A stretch of DNA of 64,000 nt from Methylobacterium phyllostachyos. GTDB taxonomy: Bacteria; Pseudomonadota; Alphaproteobacteria; Rhizobiales; Beijerinckiaceae. The DNA lies in the NCBI RefSeq assembly GCF_900103445.1, contig NZ_FNHS01000012.1:164147-228146 (forward strand). Reading direction: 5' to 3'. A model generated the notes under the pieces. It saw only the letters and a list, made by a program, of their open reading frames with translations, was not told where the DNA came from and made no database searches. Both the position numbers and the translations under genes were made by a program. Below, piece by piece: positions 54,987-61,772 of the stretch. Positions within the stretch are counted from its first letter, which is position 1, and every line of letters starts with the position of its first letter.

Positions 54987-55907
54987 TCAAGCCGGGGCGT
55001 AAGCGCCGTCGAGCCGCGGCGGGCCTTCGGTGGTCACGAGTCCGCGCCCGACGAGATCTTCCAAATGGGCGAAGACCGACAGGGCTGCCGCACCGCGCAG
55101 GCGCGGATCAAGCCCCTGGTAGATCGCTGCCACGATCTGGGCGATGTCGGTGTCGCCGCCGGCCAAGCGGGTGCGGATCGCTGCCTCGCGCTGACGGCGG
55201 TGGCCCGCCAGGCCACGGAGGAACCGCGCTGGCTCGCGCACCGGGCCGCCGTGCCCCGGCCAGTAGGTTCGCTCGTCACGTTTCCGCAGCTTGTCCAGGG
55301 ACGCCATGTAGGCCTGCATCGCGCCGTCCGGTGGCGCCACGATGGTGGTCGACCACGCCATGACATGGTCGCCCGAGAACAGGGTCTGCCCCTCCGGCAG
55401 CGCGAAAGCGAGGTGGTTCATCGTGTGGCCGGGCGTCTCCACCGCCACGAGTGTCCAGCCCGGGCCGGAAACCGTGTCGCCCTCCACCATCACCCGGTCG
55501 GGGGCATGGGCCCCGTCGGCGCTGGCATCAAGCCGCGGAGCCTCCCCCTCGGCGAGCGCCCGCGCCGTCCGGTGAGGGCCGCAGCCCACGATCGGGGCGC
55601 CGGTGCGTGCCGCCAGGAGCCGCGCACCCGGCGAATGGTCGCGGTGCGTATGGGTGACCACAATCGCTTCCACGTGCTCTCCGGAGAGGTCCGCGATCAG
55701 AGCGTCGATATGCGCGGAGTCATCCGGACCGGGATCGAGGATCGCGACCCGGCCCGATCCGATCACGTAGGTGCAGGTCCCACTTGCCGTGAATGGACCG
55801 CCGTTCGGCGCGATCCGGCGCCGGACCAGCGGTGCGACCGTCTCCAACCGCCCGGGTTGGGGCATCGATGGGTCGAGGGTCAGGCTACTCGCGTCCGTAT
55901 CTGACAT
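54987..55907 (-). CDS. MBL-fold metallohydrolase (LACTB2-like)
   Basis: A 306-residue cytoplasmic metallo-beta-lactamase-fold protein. Ligands are in VVTHTHRDHSPG (HxHxDH), TPGHTMNHLAF and LFSGDHVMAW, and the later YWPGHGGP completes the site. The N-terminal NGGPFTASGTCTYVIGSGRVAILDPGPDD and C-terminal winged-helix-like stretch (IAAIYQGLDPRLRGAAALSVFAHLEDLVGRGLV) match the LACTB2/endoribonuclease-like group. Substrate is not known; human LACTB2 cuts RNA, but many bacterial relatives are untested. It is transcribed away from the GSR island. Confidence 0.88.
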   Translation of the reverse strand: MSDTDASSLTLDPSMPQPGRLETVAPLVRRRIAPNGGPFTASGTCTYVIGSGRVAILDPGPDDSAHIDALIADLSGEHVEAIVVTHTHRDHSPGARLLAARTGAPIVGCGPHRTARALAEGEAPRLDASADGAHAPDRVMVEGDTVSGPGWTLVAVETPGHTMNHLAFALPEGQTLFSGDHVMAWSTTIVAPPDGAMQAYMASLDKLRKRDERTYWPGHGGPVREPARFLRGLAGHRRQREAAIRTRLAGGDTDIAQIVAAIYQGLDPRLRGAAALSVFAHLEDLVGRGLVTTEGPPRLDGAYAPA

Positions 55908-56110
55908 CGCCGCCCCGCTCCGATGGTCGGCGGTCTTTGAACCGCCGCGGGAAGCGTTGCAACATCGGCCGCCCCGGTGGAGCGAAGCCCTGGTCTCGTA
56001 TCACGACGGGATAGCACCCAACCGGCATACGGAGCGGGATCGCGCCGTGCCGATCGAATCCACCTCTCTTTTCAAGTCGCCGCCGCCTCGGGAGGAGACG
56101 CCACGATCGA

Positions 56111-56290
56111 TCAGCCGAGGCGGTTCGGCCGGCGGTCACGCACGCGGATCGGCACGGGAACCGGCACGGGGCCTGGGACAGCTACGAGCCCGAGCGCAGC
56201 GGCGCGCAGGGCATTGCCGGCGGCCTCAACCACCCGGGCCCGAAGGGCGGCCGCCTTCGCACGAACGGCATTCTTGGCAGATTGCAGCAT
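56111..56290 (-). CDS. Small Ala/Arg/Val-rich protein, candidate GSR target
   Basis: A 59-residue ORF with an amphipathic Ala/Arg helix (MLQSAKNAVRAKAAALRARV) followed by a Pro/Val repeat (VPGPVPVPVPIRV) and a basic tail. On sequence alone it would be doubtful. It is supported by an exact EcfG-type promoter 37 bases upstream and a weak ribosome site (GGGAT). A GTG at 56293 would add one residue. Similarity to any family is not recognised. The helix could bind membranes or DNA, as in many small stress proteins; that is only a guess. Confidence 0.45.
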   Translation of the reverse strand: MLQSAKNAVRAKAAALRARVVEAAGNALRAAALGLVAVPGPVPVPVPIRVRDRRPNRLG

Positions 56291-56326
56291 CACGGATCCC
56301 GAATCGAACCTGAGGACCTAACTTCG

Positions 56327-56351
56327 AACGCTACCGACCCCGTCCCGTTCC
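56327..56351 (-). promoter_or_regulatory. EcfG-type promoter, minus strand
   Basis: Minus strand: GGAAC (56351-56347), a 16-base spacer, CGTT (56330-56327). An exact consensus match. The predicted start near 56320 lies about 30 bases before the small ORF at 56290. Confidence 0.6.
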
Positions 56352-56414
56352 GTCCCATCTTGCCGCGCCCGGATCCCATCACCGGACATGCACATCGGAC
56401 TTTGCCATATGGGC

Positions 56415-56439
56415 GGAACCGGAGCAAAACCTTGGCGTT
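56415..56439 (+). promoter_or_regulatory. EcfG-type promoter of the DUF1328 gene
   Basis: GGAAC (56415-56419), a 16-base spacer, CGTT (56436-56439): exact consensus. It lies 56 bases before the DUF1328 ATG and is divergent from the promoter at 56327. Confidence 0.7.
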
Positions 56440-56495
56440 TTCGTGTTCAGAACGACGCGGCCCGCCCGCGTTGATACTTTCGAAGGATACGAACG

Positions 56496-56672
56496 ATGCT
56501 CGGTTGGGCCGTAACTTTTCTCGTCGTCGCCCTCGTTGCCGCGCTGCTCGGCTTCGGTGGCATTGCCGGCACGGCAATGGAAGCTGCCAAGCTGGTGTTC
56601 TTCGTCGCGATTGTTCTGTTCGCGATCTCGGCCGTCGTCGGCCTGATGCGCGGCCGTTCGCCCACCCTCTGA
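56496..56672 (+). CDS. DUF1328 (UPF0391) small membrane protein
   Basis: A 58-residue protein with two membrane helices: MLGWAVTFLVVALVAALLGF and then AAKLVFFVAIVLFAISAVVGL, ending MRGRSPTL. This is the DUF1328/UPF0391 (YtjA-like) family, very widespread and often stress-induced, with no proven function. AAGGA precedes the ATG by about 9 bases. An exact EcfG-type promoter upstream and two hairpins downstream define a single-gene stress transcript. Confidence 0.88.
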   Translation: MLGWAVTFLVVALVAALLGFGGIAGTAMEAAKLVFFVAIVLFAISAVVGLMRGRSPTL

Positions 56673-56688
56673 CGCGCTGACATAGAGG

Positions 56689-56709
56689 CCAGCCCCTGGC
56701 CGGGGCTGG
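56689..56709 (+). terminator. First hairpin after the DUF1328 gene
   Basis: CCAGCCCC pairs with GGGGCTGG around TGGCC. It has no U-tract, so it may protect the 3' end rather than terminate. Confidence 0.5.
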
Positions 56710-56725
56710 TCACCACAGACTAAAG

Positions 56726-56755
56726 AAGCCGTCGCCCCGCGCGACGGCTTTCTGT
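56726..56755 (+). terminator. Rho-independent terminator after the DUF1328 gene
   Basis: AAGCCGTCG pairs with CGACGGCTT (9 bp) around CCCCGCG, followed by TCTGTTGT. It lies between the DUF1328 and convergent nepR genes and could serve both. Confidence 0.7.
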
Positions 56756-56795
56756 TGTCTGAGGAAAGACAAGGCAAATCTGCGCGGTACAGGGG

Positions 56796-57083
56796 TCAGA
56801 CCTTCCCGTGGTCTGCGCTGTCGAGCTTTGCGATCAGTTCAGCAAAGCGATCGGGCACCGGCTGCTGCGTAACGTTATCGTACATCTCGCGCAGCTGGGT
56901 CGCGAGGCGATTCCGGGTTTGCTCGCTGAGGCCGCCGCGCGGCACCGGTCGGCCAGCGGCCGGGAGCGGCTGATGCCCAGGTTGCTCTGCGGTGCTGTCC
57001 TGATTGTGCGAAAGGTGATCCGAAGCAGTGCTTGCACGCGTTTCACGCGCGCGAAGACCTGCCTCCTTCCCCTGGTCAACCAT
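56796..57083 (-). CDS. nepR: Anti-sigma factor NepR
   Basis: NepR binds and holds the extracytoplasmic-function sigma factor EcfG; phosphorylated PhyR pulls NepR away under stress. The 95-residue protein has a disordered N-terminus of 50 residues and the conserved NepR core LATQLREMYDNVTQQPVPDRFAELIAKLD (about residues 60-88), which contains the two helices that grip both sigma and PhyR. It is divergent from phyR, 236 bases apart, and each has an exact EcfG-type promoter in the gap, giving feedback. No ecfG gene is adjacent, which differs from the nepR-ecfG operons of many relatives. Confidence 0.93.
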   Translation of the reverse strand: MVDQGKEAGLRARETRASTASDHLSHNQDSTAEQPGHQPLPAAGRPVPRGGLSEQTRNRLATQLREMYDNVTQQPVPDRFAELIAKLDSADHGKV

Positions 57084-57158
57084 TCACACGCCCCTTATTG
57101 CCGAACTTGGCCCGGCCGCATTGTGCTGCAGCTCGACATACGCCATGGCTGCAGCTGC

Positions 57159-57184
57159 AACGTCTGCCCGCTGGGATCGGTTCC
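57159..57184 (-). promoter_or_regulatory. EcfG-type promoter of nepR
   Basis: Minus strand: GGAAC (57184-57180), a 17-base spacer, CGTT (57162-57159): exact consensus, leaving a leader of about 70 bases before nepR. Confidence 0.7.
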
Positions 57185-57194
57185 GCTGGCGGGT

Positions 57195-57219
57195 GGAACG
57201 GAGTGCGGGCCTCCGCGTT
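57195..57219 (+). promoter_or_regulatory. EcfG-type promoter of phyR
   Basis: GGAAC (57195-57199), a 16-base spacer, CGTT (57216-57219): exact consensus. It is only 10 bases from the divergent nepR promoter. The phyR leader would be about 95 bases. Confidence 0.75.
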
Positions 57220-57319
57220 GGGCGATAGGCTGCGCAGGACATAAGCCGGCCCCGGCACATCTTTGGTCGTGGACCGAAGCGAACGCGGCCGGGCAACACG
57301 GCGAGGCACAGGGGATCGA

Positions 57320-58123
57320 ATGTCGACATCGCAACTCGTGGTACAGCACCTGCCGTACCTGCGCCGCTACGCGCGCGCGCTGACGGGGAGCCAAGTGGCG
57401 GGTGACGCGTATGTCGCCGCCACCCTGGAGACCCTCGTCAATGAGCCGGACACGCTGGGCCGGAGCACCAACATCAAGGCTGACCTGTTCCGCGTGTTCA
57501 CGCGGATCTGGAATTCGCTGTCGGTGAACGGCCGCAGCGAGCAGGTTCAGCATGATCTACCGGCGGAGGTTCGCCTCGGCCAGATCACGCCGCTGCCGCG
57601 CCAGGCGTTCCTGCTTTCCTGCCTCGAAGGGTTTTCCGAGGAGGATGCGGCCATTATCCTGGGCGTCGATGTGTCGGAGGTCCGCGACCTCGTTGACGAG
57701 GCCGGCCGCGAGCTCGCCGCCGATATGGCGACCGAGATCCTCATCATCGAGGACGAGCCGCTGATCGCCATGGATCTTGAGGCTCTGGTCGAGGGCCTCG
57801 GCCACAACGTCATCGGTGTGGCCCGTACGCGGACCGAGGCGATCAAGATCGCCGGTGAGGGTAAGCGCCCCGGCCTGATCCTGGCCGACATCCAGCTCGC
57901 CGACGGTTCGTCGGGCCTCGACGCGGTCAACGACCTGCTGAAGACCTTCGAGGTGCCGGTCATCTTCATCACCGCCTATCCGGAGCGCTTCCTCACGGGC
58001 GAGCGGCCGGAGCCGGCCTTCCTCATCGCCAAGCCGTTCCAGCCGGCCAACGTCTCCGCGGTGATCAGCCAGGCGCTGTTCTTCCAGCAAACGGCCCGGC
58101 GGCGCGAGGCCAAGACAGCCTGA
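57320..58123 (+). CDS. phyR: General stress response regulator PhyR
   Basis: PhyR is the anti-anti-sigma factor of the alphaproteobacterial GSR, first found in a phyllosphere Methylobacterium. The 267-residue protein joins an ECF sigma-like N-domain (LVVQHLPYLRRYARALTGS...PLPRQAFLLSCLEGFSEEDAAIILGVDVSEVRDLV, residues about 5-128) to a receiver domain. The receiver has acidic pair E144/D145, phosphoacceptor D190 in LILADIQLADG, T in VIFITAYPE and K in LIAKPFQP. When phosphorylated it opens and binds NepR, freeing EcfG. I used the ATG at 57320; the upstream extension crosses the leader. A strong terminator follows. Confidence 0.97.
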   Translation: MSTSQLVVQHLPYLRRYARALTGSQVAGDAYVAATLETLVNEPDTLGRSTNIKADLFRVFTRIWNSLSVNGRSEQVQHDLPAEVRLGQITPLPRQAFLLSCLEGFSEEDAAIILGVDVSEVRDLVDEAGRELAADMATEILIIEDEPLIAMDLEALVEGLGHNVIGVARTRTEAIKIAGEGKRPGLILADIQLADGSSGLDAVNDLLKTFEVPVIFITAYPERFLTGERPEPAFLIAKPFQPANVSAVISQALFFQQTARRREAKTA

Positions 58124-58181
58124 AACCATACGCGGGGGGGCGGCTCGCAACAGCCGCCGCCCCCTCGTTCAAGGCGGTTAT

Positions 58182-58209
58182 AACCCCGGCGCGAGCCGGG
58201 GTTTTTTTT
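58182..58209 (+). terminator. Rho-independent terminator of phyR
   Basis: AACCCCGGC and GCCGGGGTT form a 9-bp stem around GCGA, followed by a run of T (GTTTTTTTTG). One of the strongest terminators in the window. Confidence 0.93.
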
Positions 58210-58231
58210 GGTCTGCGCGTAGGAGGCGCAC

Positions 58232-58321
58232 AAAAAAACGGGCCGGAGATGGCTCCAGCCCGTCGAAGAGGTTCCGGCCGATGCACAAGGGGAATGCGGG
58301 GAGGACCAGATGGCCGGGTGT
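58232..58321 (-). ncRNA. Candidate EcfG-dependent sRNA with C-rich loop
   Basis: An exact EcfG-type promoter (58328-58352, minus) is followed about 90 bases later by a rho-independent terminator: ACGGGC-TGGAG / CTCCG-GCCCGT around CCAT, then seven T. No ORF with a ribosome site lies between. The 5' half folds as CCGGCC / GGCCGG with a loop carrying TCCTCCCC (58305-58298) and TTCCCC, sequences complementary to Shine-Dalgarno sites. This is the layout of GSR-controlled trans-acting sRNAs such as Caulobacter GsrN. Homology to GsrN is not claimed; only the architecture and location beside nepR/phyR are similar. Confidence 0.7.
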
Positions 58322-58327
58322 TCTTAG

Positions 58328-58352
58328 AACGACCGCCGTCCCGCGAGGTTCC
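58328..58352 (-). promoter_or_regulatory. EcfG-type promoter of the sRNA candidate
   Basis: Minus strand: GGAAC (58352-58348), a 16-base spacer, CGTT (58331-58328): exact consensus. Predicted start near 58321. Confidence 0.7.
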
Positions 58353-58483
58353 AAACAGTGCACTTTCTCGACGACAGTTGCGCAAGAGACACAGGGGACG
58401 GTTGTGGATAGCACCGGTGCGCCGCCGCACCAACAGCCACGCCACGTTCGAATACTCAGCCTCTCAAGACGCGCCGTAGTTTA

Positions 58484-58508
58484 GGAACCAGTGATTGCAG
58501 AGCGCGTT
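58484..58508 (+). promoter_or_regulatory. EcfG-type promoter of the gene at 58550
   Basis: GGAAC (58484-58488), a 16-base spacer, CGTT (58505-58508): exact consensus. The predicted start (about 58515) lies after an upstream in-frame GTG at 58511, so translation should use the ATG at 58550. Confidence 0.7.
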
Positions 58509-58549
58509 GAGTGAATATCCTGTCAAGCTCTCGCAATGAGGTCGGGGCA

Positions 58550-58915
58550 ATGCTGCGGTCTGGTTTCATTCTGGGCGTGAGTGCTCCTGCCGCCCTCCTG
58601 ACCGTGCTGGTCCAGCCGGTGGTGCGCGAGACGGCCGACAACTGGGTGCCACTGGTCCCGACGGCGCAAGTGGCTCCGGGCCCGCTGCCCGGCATGCGGC
58701 CGGTGTCGCTGGCGATCAGCCCAACGCGGGTCGCGGGGGTTCAGAAATCTGAAGGGCGCATCACTCCAGTCGCGGGTGAGGCGCAGGATCTCACCATCAA
58801 GCCGATCCTCAAGCAACCGGCGCGCCGGCTTGTCCGGGAAGGCTGCGAGACTGCGCTCAGCTCCCTCGTTGGACCCGAGGCCCGTCGCATGACTCCCGGC
58901 CGCTGCATTTCATAA
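58550..58915 (+). CDS. Exported or membrane-anchored small protein, candidate GSR target
   Basis: A 121-residue protein with an N-terminal hydrophobic segment (MLRSGFILGVSAPAALLTVLVQPV) acting as signal or anchor. The remainder is hydrophilic with prolines, and ends with two Cys (REGCETALSSLVGPEAR; GRCIS) that may form a disulfide in the periplasm. The ATG at 58550 is preferred over the longer reading from 58511 because the EcfG-type promoter lies right before it and GAGGTCGGGG provides a ribosome site. No family is recognised. A very strong hairpin lies 120 bases downstream. Confidence 0.6.
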   Translation: MLRSGFILGVSAPAALLTVLVQPVVRETADNWVPLVPTAQVAPGPLPGMRPVSLAISPTRVAGVQKSEGRITPVAGEAQDLTIKPILKQPARRLVREGCETALSSLVGPEARRMTPGRCIS

Positions 58916-59036
58916 CAGCGCGTTGCCGCAGCAAACGCTGGTTCGGCGCAACCAGACCTCGCAACACGACATCCGAATCCTGCCCGACTCCGCGGCGATC
59001 GGATATTTCTCCCCGTTTGGATCTACTGTCGATTCA

Positions 59037-59077
59037 ACGACAAAGGGCCCCGCCGATGAGGTGGGGCCCTTTGTCGT
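59037..59077. terminator. Strong inverted repeat, likely terminator or sRNA stem
   Basis: ACGACAAAGGGCCCC pairs with GGGGCCCTTTGTCGT, a perfect 15-bp stem with an 11-base loop. It may terminate the gene at 58550 and the convergent KGG gene, although no T-run follows. Confidence 0.6.
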
Positions 59078-59172
59078 GCCTTACAACCAAGCCTGACAGT
59101 GACGGAGGGCTACAAAAACGGCGCCGGTCTCGAGGACGCGGCGCCGCTACGCGAAACGCTTGTGGGTTGGCC

Positions 59173-59361
59173 TCACTCGGTGCGGCCGGTACCCGTCGAC
59201 TGACCACCCTTGCGTCCGGCGGACGAGGCAAGTTCGCGATCCTGGGAGAATGAGCGTTTCTCAGCCGGCACGCTGCGTCCGCCCTTGCTGGCGATCTCGC
59301 GCTGCCGCTCCAAGTCCATCGAGGCAAAGCCCCGCTTCGAGGTCGAATTTCCGGATGCCAT
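59173..59361 (-). CDS. KGG-motif (GsiB/YciG-like) stress protein
   Basis: A 62-residue hydrophilic protein with the Stress_B/KGG repeat: GFASMDLERQREIASKGGRSV (about residues 9-29) and AGRKGGQS near the end. The family (YciG, GsiB) is a classical GSR target and may protect cells during desiccation. GAGGAGGA lies 6 bases before the ATG at 59359-59361, a clear start. A near-consensus EcfG promoter lies 35 bases upstream. Together with the location next to phyR this is convincing stress regulation. Confidence 0.88.
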   Translation of the reverse strand: MASGNSTSKRGFASMDLERQREIASKGGRSVPAEKRSFSQDRELASSAGRKGGQSTGTGRTE

Positions 59362-59395
59362 CAGTTCCTCCTCAGGCTTCGCTTCACCTCGCAAC

Positions 59396-59420
59396 AACCT
59401 TCAGCAATAACCAAGGTTCC
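59396..59420 (-). promoter_or_regulatory. EcfG-like promoter of the KGG gene, one mismatch
   Basis: Minus strand: GGAAC (59420-59416), a 16-base spacer, GGTT (59399-59396): the first base of the -10 differs from CGTT. It is well placed before the KGG gene. Confidence 0.55.
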
Positions 59421-59434
59421 TGTGCTCAGACCTG

Positions 59435-59462
59435 GCCAAGCTTCACAACAGTGAAGCTTGGC
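59435..59462. repeat. Perfect inverted repeat
   Basis: GCCAAGCTTCAC and GTGAAGCTTGGC form a 12-bp stem around AACA. It lies upstream of the KGG promoter on the minus strand and has no flanking T-run. It may be an operator for another regulator or a transcript end. Confidence 0.6.
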
Positions 59463-59618
59463 GGCAACCGGGATCTAATCCGCAGCGTTGGTTGCGGAAC
59501 GACCTGGATCATGGCCGGTGCCGCTCCGGGAAGGATGCCGCGGAGGCATGGCGACTTGGTCCGGGGATCCCGGCACGCCGTGTCTCATCGCGTGGGTTGG
59601 AAAAGGAATTCTGCGTCC

Positions 59619-59825
59619 ATGACGAACCGCAACATGGTGAAAGAGGCTGTTGATGGCGCCCCAGCGCCGCAGCCGAACACGCCGCCGCTGCCGCCGATGC
59701 CCGCTCCGGAGGATTCGCCGACGCCGACGACCCGTGCGGAACCGATCGATTCGCCGCACCTGAACGCAAGCCCCAAGCGTGAGGCGCCCCGGCCGGGCGA
59801 GCAGGGATTGTCGACGAAGCGCTGA
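59619..59825 (+). CDS. Small Pro-rich hypothetical protein
   Basis: A 68-residue disordered protein rich in Pro and charged residues (APAPQPNTPPLPPMPAPEDS) ending GLSTKR. AAGGA lies about 11 bases before the ATG, slightly far. No signal peptide or family is seen. Position beside the GSR genes suggests a small stress protein, but no EcfG motif precedes it. It is convergent with the Sco-like gene, 12 bases away. It could be a non-gene. Confidence 0.4.
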   Translation: MTNRNMVKEAVDGAPAPQPNTPPLPPMPAPEDSPTPTTRAEPIDSPHLNASPKREAPRPGEQGLSTKR

Positions 59826-59837
59826 GCCGCGATGGAC

Positions 59838-60659
59838 TCAGGCGACCCGCCTCCGCGCGAGACGGGTCAGCCCGGCGATCAGGAGTCCGATTGCCAGAAT
59901 GGTCGCGATGCCGGCAATCGTCAGGATGCGCTGGACCAGAGGCGTATAAATTCCGCGGGCGGCGTCGTAGCCGTAGCAGAGCAGGGCCAGACGGTCCCCC
60001 AAGCTCCCGACGCGGCCCTCGCCGGCCTCGGTGAGGGCGAGACGGAGGTCCCGTCCGGTCAGCGCAAGTGGGGAGAGCACCTGGGCCACCCGTCCGTCGC
60101 CGGCGAGCAGCATGGCGGCGGCCGGATGGGCGAAGCTGTCTGTTCCGGCATCGTAGACCGCCGTGTAGCCGAGTGAAGCGGTGAGCCGGGCCAACGCTGC
60201 ATCCGAGATGATCAGCGCCTGGGGCCGTACGGAAGCGGCGTGGTCCCCGAGCGTCTCCGTCATCATGCGGCGTGCAGCCGCGGCATCGTCGCGGGGATCG
60301 ATGCCGACCAATACCAATGCGTAGTCCCCCGGGGCAAGGCCGGTCGCCGCCAGGGCATCCGCCGACATCGCCACCATGGGGTCGCAGACGTTGCCGCAGG
60401 TATAATCCACCGGTAGCAGCAGGGCGGCCCGGCCTGCCAAGGCCTGCCCCAGGGTCGTCGCCCGCCCGGTGGTCGCATCCGTAGCGGGGAGTTCGAGGGG
60501 AACCCGCGCGCCGGGCGGAGGCACCACCGCGACGCGGGCGAGGTCGGCCTGGACCAGACGGGCGCAGGCCGGTTCGGCCGCGAGGGCGAGGCTGGCGGCC
60601 AGCAGGGCGCCAAGACTGTACCGTCGGGCGGGACTGGACAAGTGTTCGATGAACCGCAT
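59838..60659 (-). CDS. SCO1/SenC-like copper/thiol protein
   Basis: A 273-residue periplasmic thioredoxin-fold protein with a signal peptide, anchored by a C-terminal helix (ILTIAGIATILAIGLLIAGL). C88 and C92 in YTCGNVCDP form the CxxxC metal or redox site, and H in DSFAHPAAAML is the third Cu(I) ligand. GRAALLLPVDYTCGNVC matches SCO family members involved in copper insertion into cytochrome oxidase CuA. No cox genes are adjacent; the copper ATPase is 20 kb away. The ATG at 60657-60659 starts a proper signal. Confidence 0.85.
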   Translation of the reverse strand: MRFIEHLSSPARRYSLGALLAASLALAAEPACARLVQADLARVAVVPPPGARVPLELPATDATTGRATTLGQALAGRAALLLPVDYTCGNVCDPMVAMSADALAATGLAPGDYALVLVGIDPRDDAAAARRMMTETLGDHAASVRPQALIISDAALARLTASLGYTAVYDAGTDSFAHPAAAMLLAGDGRVAQVLSPLALTGRDLRLALTEAGEGRVGSLGDRLALLCYGYDAARGIYTPLVQRILTIAGIATILAIGLLIAGLTRLARRRVA

Positions 60660-60720
60660 GGATGTGCAGGCCCGTCCGGCCCCGCCGTCCTGGGCCTCAG
60701 ACCCGTCGCGGAGCCTTCCT

Positions 60721-61164
60721 ATGACCCTCGACACCGAGGTTTCCTCCCTGAAGCAGGTGCCGCTGTTCCGCGAAGTGGAACCGGCACGCCTGAAGCTGCT
60801 GGCCTTCACCAGCGAGCGGGTCCATTTCGAGCCCGGGCAGCGCTTCTTTGCCCGCGGCGACGTCGCGGATGCAGCCTACGTGATCTTGAAGGGGAACGCC
60901 GAGGTCAGCATCGACGGTCCCGCCGGGCCGGTGCGGTTGGCGCTCCTCGGTCAGGATGCGCTGGTCGGCGAGATGGGCATCCTCGCTGAGCAGCCCCGAT
61001 CCGCGACCGTGACGGCCGAATCCGCCGTAACGGCGCTGCGCATCGACCGCGGCGTCTTCCTCGAATTGCTAGCCCAATTCCCCCAGATCAGCATCGCCCT
61101 CATGCGTGTTCTGGCCCTGCGCCTGGAGCAAACCAACCAAGCCCTCGCCGAGAGCCGCGGCTGA
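60721..61164 (+). CDS. Cyclic nucleotide-binding domain protein
   Basis: A 147-residue protein consisting only of a Crp-type cNMP-binding domain: VPLFREVEPARLKLLAFTSERVHFEPGQRFFARGDVADAAYVILKGNAEVSI and DALVGEMGILAEQPRSATVTAESAVTALRIDR (the phosphate-binding cassette with GEMGILAEQPRSATV). There is no DNA-binding domain, so it is not a transcription factor by itself. The remaining C-helix (FLELLAQFPQISIALMRVLALRLEQTNQAL) may pair with partners. The frame upstream is open, but the ATG at 60721 is at the domain start. It is divergent from the Sco-like gene. Confidence 0.85.
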   Translation: MTLDTEVSSLKQVPLFREVEPARLKLLAFTSERVHFEPGQRFFARGDVADAAYVILKGNAEVSIDGPAGPVRLALLGQDALVGEMGILAEQPRSATVTAESAVTALRIDRGVFLELLAQFPQISIALMRVLALRLEQTNQALAESRG

Positions 61165-61170
61165 ACCGGC

Positions 61171-61614
61171 TCATGGCGTTGAATAGGTGATGAACTCCAG
61201 AAGAGATCCGTCCGGATCCCGGAAATAGACGCTGATGCCGGGCCCGGCTGCCCCGAACGTATCCACCGGGCCGAGTTCCACCGCCACGCCCCGCGCTTCG
61301 AGATGGGCCACCGCCTCCTCGATCGCCCCGGACCAGCGGAAGCAGAGGTCGCTGTTGCCGGGCATGACCGGCAAGGAGGCTACCTTGATCGGCTCGACGC
61401 CTGGACCGTGACAGTTGAGCTGCACGCCGCCGAACCGGTAGGCGTAGCCGTTGCCGCGCTCGACAACCTCGGCCCCCACCACGTCGCTGTAGAAAGCGTT
61501 CGACCGGTCCCAGTCGCTCACATGGATCACGCAGTGATCGAGATGGATCGCGGGGCTGAGCGATCCCGCGGGAAGGACCGTCGTCTCGGTCGGACGTGTC
61601 TCGGTTTCGGGCAT
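61171..61614 (-). CDS. VOC family protein (glyoxalase fold)
   Basis: A 147-residue vicinal oxygen chelate protein with two beta-alpha-beta-beta-beta units. IHLDHCVIHVSDWDRSNAFYSDVVGAEVVERG and DLCFRWSGAIEEAVAHLEARGVAVELGPVDTFG, then GPGISVYFRDPDGSLLEF, match glyoxalase/bleomycin resistance relatives; the metal residues are H in the first unit and E in LLEF. The first 22 residues are an extra tail. Substrate unknown; often annotated as virulence-associated or fosfomycin resistance-like without support. It ends 6 bases from the cNMP gene (convergent). Confidence 0.85.
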   Translation of the reverse strand: MPETETRPTETTVLPAGSLSPAIHLDHCVIHVSDWDRSNAFYSDVVGAEVVERGNGYAYRFGGVQLNCHGPGVEPIKVASLPVMPGNSDLCFRWSGAIEEAVAHLEARGVAVELGPVDTFGAAGPGISVYFRDPDGSLLEFITYSTP

Positions 61615-61772
61615 TGTTCACTCCACGCGGGTATCGGCCGGGCCCGGCTGCCATTCTGAATTAGGGCGCAACCGTGGCTGCGCGCACCGGTCGGGCGCGG
61701 GCGGCTGCGGCGGAAAAGCTACATCGTCCCCGGCGGCAACACGGTACGCATGTGTGGAGGATCGTACACCGC

